This document shows positions 34,702-42,700 of a stretch of 64,000 nucleotides of DNA, piece after piece. A program made the translations under genes and the position numbers. Below the pieces are notes generated by a model. It saw nothing but the letters and a program-made list of their open reading frames with translations, was not told the origin of the DNA and did not search any database. Location: assembly GCF_001746915.1 (NCBI RefSeq), contig NZ_MJGC01000045.1, positions 1-64,000 on the forward strand, given 5' to 3'. The DNA is from Desertifilum tharense IPPAS B-1220 (GTDB taxonomy: Bacteria; Cyanobacteriota; Cyanobacteriia; Cyanobacteriales; Desertifilaceae). Each line of letters begins with the position of its first letter. The stretch's first letter is position 1.

Positions 34702-34731
34702 TTGACAACTATATAACTTATTGGTTATTTA
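34702..34731 (+). promoter_or_regulatory. Putative psbA promoter
   Basis: TTGACA at 34702-34707, with an AT-rich TATTTA at about 34726-34731 at a spacing of 18. The stretch AACTATATA (34707-34715) between them also occurs upstream of sqr (30175-30183). The leader to the ATG at 34807 is about 70 bases and carries AGGAG at about 34791. No start site was measured. Confidence 0.45.
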
Positions 34732-34806
34732 ATTAACAAGGCAGATGTACATCATCTACAAACCCAGTGACATCGCCTCATCTTTACCATAGGAGCCATA
34801 GCACTC

Positions 34807-35889
34807 ATGACCCTAACTTCCTATAGACCCACAGAGGATAATCTGTGGTCGCGCTTCTGTAACTGGATTACCAGCACCAAAAATCGCCTGTATATTGGTT
34901 GGTTCGGCGTTTTAATGATTCCAACGATCCTGGTAGCCGTCAGCGTTTTTATCATTGCCTTCATTGCTGCACCCCCCGTCGATCTCGATGGGATTCGGGA
35001 ACCCGTTTCTGGTTCGTTGCTCTCTGGCAATAACATTATTACCGCAACCATTGTGCCCACCTCTGCGGCGATTGGCTTGCACCTGTATCCCCTCTGGGCC
35101 GCCTCTTCAATGGAAGAATGGCTGTATAACGGCGGCCCTTATCAGGTGGTTGTCCTCCACTTTTTAATCGGGATTTATGCCTATCTCGGTCGCGAGTGGG
35201 AGTTAAGCTACCGCTTAGGGATGCGTCCTTGGATTCCCGTTGCCTTTTCTGCACCCGTTGCGGCTGCAACTGCCGTTTTGCTGATTTATCCCATCGGACA
35301 AGGAAGCTTCTCGGATGGTTTAATGCTAGGGATTTCCGGCACCTTTAACTTTATGATTGTCTTTCAGGCAGAGCATAATGTCCTGATGCATCCCTTCCAT
35401 CAGTTAGGTGTTATTGGCGTTTTCGGGGGTGCTTTATTCTCCGCCATGCATGGTTCTCTGGTGACATCTAGCCTAATTCGAGAAACCACAGAAGTTGAAT
35501 CGGCTAACACGGGTTACAAGTTTGGGCAAGAACAAGAAACCTATAATATTGTTGCAGCGCACGGTTATTTTGGACGATTGATCTTTCAATATGCCAGCTT
35601 CAATAATTCTCGTTCTTTGCACTTCTTCTTAGCCGCCTGGCCTGTCGTTGGCATTTGGTTCGCTTCTTTGGGCATCAGTACGATGGCGTTTAACCTGAAT
35701 GGATTTAATTTCAATCAATCGATTCTGGACAATGAAGGACGCCCGATTAATACTTGGGCAGATATTGTTAACCGCGCTAACTTAGGGATTGAAGTCATTC
35801 ACGAACGTAATGCTCACAACTTTCCGCTTGATTTAGCCTCTGGAGAAGTTCAACCTGTCGCTTTAATCGCCCCTGCCCTCAATAGTTAA
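34807..35889 (+). CDS. psbA: Photosystem II D1 protein, D1' (low-oxygen) isoform
   Basis: 360 residues, normal D1 length. Residue numbering aligns directly with standard D1. It carries A80, L158 and A286, the three changes described for the micro-oxic D1' isoform, as well as P144 and M173 as in Thermosynechococcus PsbA2, and E130. The Mn4CaO5 ligands are intact (D170, E189, H332, E333, D342, A344), as are Y161, H190 and the quinone-site S264, so a water-oxidising PSII is predicted. The C-terminal extension after A344 ([16 protein letters not shown]) would be cleaved by CtpA. It lies between the sulfide-oxidation genes and an ArsR repressor. Confidence 0.95.
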   Translation: MTLTSYRPTEDNLWSRFCNWITSTKNRLYIGWFGVLMIPTILVAVSVFIIAFIAAPPVDLDGIREPVSGSLLSGNNIITATIVPTSAAIGLHLYPLWAASSMEEWLYNGGPYQVVVLHFLIGIYAYLGREWELSYRLGMRPWIPVAFSAPVAAATAVLLIYPIGQGSFSDGLMLGISGTFNFMIVFQAEHNVLMHPFHQLGVIGVFGGALFSAMHGSLVTSSLIRETTEVESANTGYKFGQEQETYNIVAAHGYFGRLIFQYASFNNSRSLHFFLAAWPVVGIWFASLGISTMAFNLNGFNFNQSILDNEGRPINTWADIVNRANLGIEVIHERNAHNFPLDLASGEVQPVALIAPALNS

Positions 35890-35929
35890 TTGCTACCCCA
35901 AAATTCCTCTTCTCCTTGTTGAATTTCCA

Positions 35930-35960
35930 CCCGATCTCTCGCCTAGAGGTCGGGTTTTTT
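35930..35960 (+). terminator. psbA terminator
   Basis: CCCGATCTCT (35930-35939) pairs with AGAGGTCGGG (35945-35954; one G-U pair), followed by six T's. Confidence 0.9.
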
Positions 35961-35975
35961 GGGGTTGAGAACCAT

Positions 35976-36005
35976 AAAAAAAGGGTCAAGCCTCGCTCGC
36001 CCTTT
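35976..36005 (-). terminator. Terminator of the ArsR gene
   Basis: On the minus strand AAAGGG pairs with CCCTTT across a GC-rich partly paired loop, followed by a run of seven T's. It lies 20 bases past the ArsR stop. Confidence 0.7.
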
Positions 36006-36025
36006 ATGACTTATTGATATTCAAC

Positions 36026-36433
36026 TCAAGAATTGACTTGTAAGGCTCTCAGCTTTTCTAGCTGTTGATTTTGTTGTTGCATTTGCACCAGCAAAGAGTC
36101 ACAAACGAGATCGCATAACTCAAACAGATAGGGATTGGCAATTTCATAGTAAACGCTCACGCCCAGTTGAGTTCGCTTTACAATGCCTGCTTGAGCCAGT
36201 AGTTTTAAGTGTTTGGAAACGTTCGCTTGTCCTAAGCCTGTTTCTTCAATGATTTGGGTGACATTTTTTGCGCCCGATTTTAAACAGCAAAGAATATGCA
36301 GGCGACTGACTTCCGAGAGGACTTTAAAGAAGTCAGCCATATAGGATAAAGCGACAGGCGTGAGCTGAGTCATTCTGTCTGAGAGGGTGGGTTGCAGAGT
36401 GGTTTGAGCGTTCTTTGCAGGGGATTTAGCCAT
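36026..36433 (-). CDS. ArsR-family repressor, candidate sulfide/persulfide sensor
   Basis: 135 residues. The winged helix-turn-helix is clear (ADFFKVLSEVSRLHILCCLKSGAKNVTQIIEETGLGQANVSKHLKLLAQAGIVKRTQLG). Cysteines are C49, C50, C107 and C111. One in the alpha-2 helix and one in the last helix matches the layout of SqrR/BigR thiol switches, which form a di- or tetrasulfide and release DNA. It lacks the ELCVCDL metal box of ArsR/SmtB proteins. In Synechocystis an ArsR-type regulator (SuoR) controls sqr. Its neighbours support control of sulfide genes and psbA, but the target sites are unproven. Confidence 0.8.
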   Translation of the reverse strand: MAKSPAKNAQTTLQPTLSDRMTQLTPVALSYMADFFKVLSEVSRLHILCCLKSGAKNVTQIIEETGLGQANVSKHLKLLAQAGIVKRTQLGVSVYYEIANPYLFELCDLVCDSLLVQMQQQNQQLEKLRALQVNS

Positions 36434-36555
36434 TAGAAATGAAGGGAAGGAACAGCAATATCAATTTCTTTTTAAGTTTGAACAGTCAGGAATCGTTGAT
36501 GATTTCTCAGCACTGCATTGCCCAAGATTTACAAGCGGATTAATTTTATTTTTAG

Positions 36556-36575
36556 ATATTCCTACTCTAGCATAT
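36556..36575 (+). promoter_or_regulatory. Candidate operator ATATTCC-N9-ATAT, ArsR side
   Basis: ATATTCC, nine bases, ATAT. Same spacing and half-sites as at 34598-34617. It lies between the divergent ArsR gene and the membrane protein gene at 36709, where autoregulation would place an operator. Chance occurrence cannot be excluded in AT-rich DNA. Confidence 0.35.
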
Positions 36576-36708
36576 AAGCAAAGACTGAGGTAAAGGGGGG
36601 AGGCGCGATTGGGGCATGGAAATCGATTGGGGAAAATTGGAGCGGTACCTATCCGGAAATGAGATTCCTCGTTACAGTAAAAACCAGGATCTCCACCTAA
36701 CCTTAACC

Positions 36709-37233
36709 ATGCTTTCATCCCCAGTTCTACGCTTGTCAGCAGAAAATGCTTTATTTAGCGCGATCGCGCTCATCTTTATTGTGACCGTTGCTTGGGCATG
36801 GCGCGAGACTAAACCCTATACTCTTCCCGAACCCTTACCCGGTTGGTTCGCGGTGTGGTTTGGTAGCGTCCAAATTTTGGGGGGGTTAGTTCCCCTAGGG
36901 GCTTTGGGATGGAGTATTTGGCAGGGATATCCTAGCGCTACCGCAGTTTGGCTGTTTTACTATCTGATGCTGGGCTTGCAAATTTTGTTAGAATCGCTAA
37001 CCTTACGGCAATATGCAACCGTTGTTTGGGTAATGGTTCCTTATCTATTTTTACCGTATCGGATTTGGCAGTTATACGAAGGCATGAATCTTTTAGAACC
37101 TTTAGCTGAGTTAGACTGGATGCGATCGCTCCTCTGGTTAGAAATCGGAGTTTGGAGTCTTAATTATTTGTTAGATGTTGCTCAGTTGCCTAGACTATAC
37201 GGTTGGCTAGGCACCCAAGAGAATCCAGACTAA
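36709..37233 (+). CDS. Multi-span membrane protein, function unknown
   Basis: Not recognised. The ATG at 36709 gives 174 residues; the frame also opens at 36616, but that extension (MEIDWGKLERY...) looks non-membrane. Four to five hydrophobic helices are visible (ALIFIVTVAWAWRE, WFGSVQILGGLVPLGALGW, ATAVWLFYYLMLGLQILLE, TVVWVMVPYLFLP, and a C-terminal one). It is divergent from the ArsR gene and shares the region with the candidate operator, so it may belong to the same regulon. Confidence 0.6.
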   Translation: MLSSPVLRLSAENALFSAIALIFIVTVAWAWRETKPYTLPEPLPGWFAVWFGSVQILGGLVPLGALGWSIWQGYPSATAVWLFYYLMLGLQILLESLTLRQYATVVWVMVPYLFLPYRIWQLYEGMNLLEPLAELDWMRSLLWLEIGVWSLNYLLDVAQLPRLYGWLGTQENPD

Positions 37234-37407
37234 TCCAACTTGGCTTGCAGCCCATATGCTAGAGAAAACACTGAAGCCAATTTGCAGAAAATTAGCGAAA
37301 AAAAGATTAGAGGCTTGAGAGTGTTGAATATAGCTCTTTAACATCATCTCCGCTAACACAAGTATAAATAATCACTTTTATAGCTCGACTCATGAGCTAG
37401 TTAGACG

Positions 37408-39456
37408 ATGCGAATTTTACTTTTTGAGGTCGATCCAGTCGGGCGAGCTTCCCTAACAGAAGCGCTGGCCCACTATCATTATCAGGTCAACATTGCCCCC
37501 GATAGTCAAACGGGTTTGGAATGGGCGATCGCACATTCTTACGAACTGGTTGTTTTAAATGTACCCAGTTCGGAAGGGATTTCACTGTGTCGCCAATTAC
37601 GCGATCGCGGTTACGAAAAACTGATTCTTCTCCTAGCCACCTCCGATCCCAACCCCGACATCATCGCCGGATTGGATGCGGGTGCAGATGACTGCATTGC
37701 CGGATCGTGCGACCTTTCAGAACTGATGGCGCGAATTCGAGCCTTGTTGCGTCGGCGAGAAGCAGCATTTATCCCGGCAGTTTTGACGTGGGGAGACTTG
37801 TGTTTCAACTCCGCCTCCGCCGAAGTCACCTATCGCAGTCAAGTTTTATCGCTGACTCCCAAAGAATACAACCTGCTCGAACTTTTTCTTCGCAATCCCC
37901 AACGCATTTTTAGCCGCAGTGCCATTATCGATCGCCTGTGGTCGTTGGATACCTTACCGACAGAAAACGCAGTCACCACGCACATTAAGGGGTTGCGACA
38001 GCAGCTTAAGATCGCAGGAATGCCTGTCGATATTATTGAAACGGTTTATGGACTCGGTTATCGGCTGAAAGCCTTTCCGAAGAGTTCCACCCTCGCCGAA
38101 ACCCCAGAGGCGGAGTCTGAAAAACCGATATTACCCACCCACCTTCAATTCAAAATTGGCATGATTGATGGCGATCCCTCCGAGCAAAACCGCGCTTGGT
38201 TGAAAAACTTGCAAAGCGCTGGAGTTTGCTGGGGGTTCTATTTTAAGCGGATTGCTGATGTTAGCCAAGCCGCGATCGCGATCTCCAAAACGCCTTTAGA
38301 TGCCTTGCTCGTCAACTTTAACGCGCCCGATTTTGATGAAAACTGCTTTAACGAATTACAAGAGTTAGTCACCCAATTCCCCAACCTCCCCGTTTTAGCC
38401 TTCGCCGAACCCGATAGTTGGTTAGACCGAATTGTCATTTCTCGCCTGGGGGGAAGTCAATGCTTGCAAAAGAACCAACCGTTAGAACAAATCCTAAGAG
38501 CGATCGCCACAGCGCTTCCCCATAATTCAATCGTTGAAGCTACAGTTATGGCCGTCAATGACGATCCTTTAGTGCTTTGCGAATTAGAACATCTTTTACA
38601 GCCTTGGGGAGTTCGTCTGGTTCAGGTATCCGATCCTCAATTCTTTTGGTCAACCCTAGGAGAAACGGCCCCTGACTTACTTATTTTAGACTTAGAAATG
38701 CCTGGGGTACGGGGAATTGAACTCTGTCGAGCCGTGCGCCAAGATCCCAAATGGGGAGACTTACCTATTATTGCTGTCACCGCCACACCCGATACCCAAC
38801 TCATTCATCAAGTCTTTATTGCAGGAGCCGATGATTTTGTCAGCAAGCCGATTGTAGGACCAGAGTTAATTACGCGGGTGGTTAGCCGTCTCGATCGCGT
38901 TCCTCTGCGCTACCAGCTTGAGCAAATTCGCCTCAAAACTGTTAAGCAACCTTTGAAAGAATCTTTGAAGGAATATCAAGCGAATTTGTTATTAGTAGAT
39001 GACCAACCCAATAACCTGCGTACCCTAACTGCCATTTTGAACGGACAAGGTTACAAGATTCGTAAGGCAACGAGTGGAGAGAATGCTTTAGAAACTGTGA
39101 GTTACCAGTTACCCGATCTGATTCTTTTGGATATTAAAATGCCAGAAATGGATGGTTATACCATTTGCTCGGCGCTGAAATCCGCCGCAGAAACTCGCGA
39201 AATTCCAGTCATCTTCTTAAGTGCTTTAGATGATGTGACGGATAAGGTGAAAGCTTTTGCAGTGGGTGGTGCAGATTATATTTCTAAGCCTTTTCAAGCG
39301 GAAGAAGTTCTCGTGCGAATTAAGCACCAGCTTACCTTACGACGCCAGCAACAACAGTTAATTGAGCAAAATCAACGCCTGCAATGGGAAATTCAAGAAC
39401 GCAAACGTGTAGAAGCCGCTTTACGGGAAAGCGAAGCTCGACAACGTTCTAAGTAA
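37408..39456 (+). CDS. Four-receiver response regulator with OmpR-type DNA-binding domain
   Basis: 682 residues. Receiver 1 (about 1-115) has Asn51 in place of the phospho-Asp and lacks the conserved Lys (DDCIAGSCD). A winged-helix trans_reg_C domain follows (about 130-220, LTPKEYNLLELFLRNPQRIFSRSAIIDRLW). Receiver 2 (about 245-370) has LLVNFNAPDFD and is also degenerate. Receivers 3 and 4 are canonical (LLILDLEMPG with VSKPI; LILLDIKMPEMDGY with ISKPF). It ends in a coiled coil (ERKRVEAALRESEARQRSK), where relatives continue into PAS/kinase domains, so it may be truncated. Receiver 4 is closely similar to the receiver of the protein at 46242. Confidence 0.85.
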   Translation: MRILLFEVDPVGRASLTEALAHYHYQVNIAPDSQTGLEWAIAHSYELVVLNVPSSEGISLCRQLRDRGYEKLILLLATSDPNPDIIAGLDAGADDCIAGSCDLSELMARIRALLRRREAAFIPAVLTWGDLCFNSASAEVTYRSQVLSLTPKEYNLLELFLRNPQRIFSRSAIIDRLWSLDTLPTENAVTTHIKGLRQQLKIAGMPVDIIETVYGLGYRLKAFPKSSTLAETPEAESEKPILPTHLQFKIGMIDGDPSEQNRAWLKNLQSAGVCWGFYFKRIADVSQAAIAISKTPLDALLVNFNAPDFDENCFNELQELVTQFPNLPVLAFAEPDSWLDRIVISRLGGSQCLQKNQPLEQILRAIATALPHNSIVEATVMAVNDDPLVLCELEHLLQPWGVRLVQVSDPQFFWSTLGETAPDLLILDLEMPGVRGIELCRAVRQDPKWGDLPIIAVTATPDTQLIHQVFIAGADDFVSKPIVGPELITRVVSRLDRVPLRYQLEQIRLKTVKQPLKESLKEYQANLLLVDDQPNNLRTLTAILNGQGYKIRKATSGENALETVSYQLPDLILLDIKMPEMDGYTICSALKSAAETREIPVIFLSALDDVTDKVKAFAVGGADYISKPFQAEEVLVRIKHQLTLRRQQQQLIEQNQRLQWEIQERKRVEAALRESEARQRSK

Positions 39457-39752
39457 AAGCACTCACTTGAATTGGAAATGCTACAGTCTTTTTCAGAACT
39501 CTGAGGTACACTTTCTTCAAAGTCCTCTTGTTCAGGGGACGGGGGTTTCTCCCGTTGTAGCAAGTGGTGTGGATAATGTGCGATCGCGCCGGATCTCATC
39601 CCATCAAAAGACGCTGTATCAGTCTTTTGTCTATTTCTCATTGATTGAGAAGTGTTGTATATCTTCACAAGATCCCTATTTTTTTAAATTAGGATCGGTG
39701 AATCGATGATTTCTCAGCTTTTGGATTAGATTTCTAAGACCGATCGAACTCA

Positions 39753-42700
39753 ATGATTAAGCTCCCCTTGCGAGTTTTTACAATTATTCCCTTTGTGCTT
39801 CAGGTTCTAGGCGCTACTGGATTGGTTGGCTATTTATCGTTTAAAAATGGACAACAAGCAACCGAAAAGTTGGCTCATCAATTAATTTTGAAGGCTGGCG
39901 ATCGCACAGAGCTTGAATTAACTAGCTACTTAGAAGTTTTGCCCTTTACAAGTCGGATCGTTAGCGAAGACGCCCGTTTTGGAAAACTCAACTTAAATAA
40001 TTTTCAAGGCATTGAAGAATACTTGTTTCAGCAAATTAGCTGGAGCGAGAGAATTACGCAAATTTCAATCGGAAACCAACGTGGAGACTTGCAAGTTATT
40101 TTGCGCTTTCCCGATCTGAAGTTGCTAACAACCGATCCTAATTATCCCGGTCAGCTTTTAGATTATCAATTAAACGAACGCGGGGCAAGAACTAAGCTAA
40201 ATCGCACTTTTGAATTTTCTAACCTTCAGGAACGCCCGTGGTATAAAGCCGCAGCGGTTGCTCAAGAACTGGTTTGGGTGCCGATTTTTTCTGTTGGCGA
40301 TGCTTCTGCTTTATCGCTCAATGTCAGTTCTCCGATTTACGATCCTCAAACGCGAGAACTTTTAGGGGTTGTTTCTACTGGCTTCAATCTTTCTTTGCTC
40401 GATCGACTATTGCAGCAATCTTCGGTCAGCCCAGCCAGTCGAACTTTTATTATGGAACGGAATGGCTTATTAGTGGCAGATTCCACGCAAAAAGCCCCTT
40501 TTAGACGGATTGAAGCCAGCGGCAAAACTGAACTCAAACAGATCGAAGCGCTTAATGCTTCCGATCCGCTAATTCAAGCCACCAGCCAATATCTTTATCG
40601 CGAATTTGGTGACTTTTCCCAAATTCGCGATCGCTATAGCTCCCATTTTCGACTCCCGCCGACAACCGGATTCTCCCCCGGCGAACGCCAATTTATTGAG
40701 GTTGTCCCCTATCAAGATACGCCCGGTTTAGACTGGTTGATTGTGGTGGTTATCCCAGAATCGGAGTTTCTGGCTGAAATTCACGAACATACCTACACCA
40801 CGGTTTTACTCTGCGCTTTGGCTGCCTTTGTCACCGCCGGTTTGGGGATTAGAACGGCTCGCTGGATTACCGATCCAATTTTAGAACTCAATCAGGCTGT
40901 TAGGAGTATTGCCCAAGGCGAGTTAAATGAGTCGATCGCCGATTCTGCTAAAATTCAGCGATTTCAGGAAATTTACGAACTGGCGAATTCCTTCCAAGCC
41001 ATGACGCATCAGTTGCAAGCCTCTCTCCAAGCTTTGCAAGCTGCCAATACCAACTTAGAAATGCAAGTGGTGCAGCGCACCTACGAATTGCGTCAAGCCA
41101 ACCTGGATTTGCAACAAGAATTAGTTAAACGCCAGCAGGTAGAAGCCGCGATCGCCCAAAGCGAAGAACGCTTGCAACTTGCTCTAGAAGCATCGGGGGA
41201 TGGCGTCTGGGATTGGAACATTTTAACCGGGGAAGTCTATTTTAGCCCGCGCTACCTGGAAATCTTGGGTTATGCCCCTGACGAATTATTGCAAGAGTTT
41301 GGTACCTGGGAACAGTTGGTACACCCCGACGATTTACCGTGGGTGCGAGAACTGTTAGACGCACATTTACAAAATAGTGCTGTTCCCTATTCCTTTGACT
41401 ATCGGCTGCGAACCCGGCTGGGTGAGTGGAAATGGACGGCGAACTACGGCAAAGTGGTGGTGCGAGATGCAGAAGGCCATCCCCTCCGCATGTCTGGCAT
41501 ACACCGAGATATTCACGCGCGCAAGCAACTAGAACTAGCGTTACAGCGTTCTGAGGCGAAACTGAAGGATATTTTTGATAGCGCGATCGCCACTTCCATT
41601 GTCAGCTTTCGCGTGTTTGCCAATCGCGGCTGGCAGTATGAATATCAGTCTCCGGGTTGCGAAGCACTCTATGGATATACTGCCCAGGAAATTATGGCCG
41701 ATCCCGATTTGTGGATGTCCAAAGTCTTTGCTGAAGATCGAGAAACCGTCCTTTTTCCGCTCTTTGACGCGATTTTTGCCGAACAAACCCTAACGATTGA
41801 ATTCCGGTTTTGGCATAAATCGGGAGAACTGCGTTGGATCTCAGCAACCTACACCTCGCGCTACGAAAGCTCAGACAATTGCTGGATGGTGACGGGAGTC
41901 AGCACCGATATTGGCGATCGCAAATTCGCCGAACTCGCCTTACAAGAAAGCGAAGCCAAATTTCGCCAACTGGCTGAAAATATCCAGCAAGTCTTCTTCC
42001 TGATTTCTCAAACTGGGGAAATGCTCTATATTTCCCCGGCTTACGAACGGATTTGGCGCAGAAGTTGCGCGAGTCTGTATACCAATCCCCGTTCCTGGTT
42101 GGAATCGGTTCACCCAGAGGATTTTAACCGCACTTGCGAGGCTCTTAACCATCAAATTCAGAACGGTCAGGAATTTAACGAAACCTACCGAATTATTCAA
42201 CCCGATGGCACGATTCGCTGGATTGCAGTGCGTTCGTTCCCTGTATTAAACGAGCAGCAAGAATTTTATCGGTTTGTGGGGATCGCAGAAGATATTACCG
42301 AACGCAAATACGCTGAAGAGCGCTTGCAACAAAGCGAGTCTCAGTTGAATACGATCGTTACGCATATTTCTGATGGGATTTTGATTCTTAACCGTAATGG
42401 GGCGATTTGTTTTGCCAACCCTGCCGCTACCCGGATGATGGGTTGCGATTTGCTCGGTCAAAATTGGGGGATTCCCATCGGCGAAACCGCAGAAATTGAC
42501 CTACCGCAAGGCGAAGGAGAACCCAAAACCCTAGAAATGCGGAGCGTGACAACTCAGTGGTTGGGCGATCTGGCCTATGTGGTGGCGATACGAGATATTA
42601 GCGATCGCAAGCAAGCTGAAGCGGCACTTCGTCAAAGCGAGGCCTCTTTGCAAGCCTTTGTCCAAGCGATTCCCGATCTGATTATCCGCGCCAAACGAGA

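Noticed and set aside
37408..37760. Sequencing error as the cause of Asn51 in receiver 1
   Set aside because: The conserved Lys is missing too and the second receiver is likewise altered, so degeneration is more likely than a single-base error.
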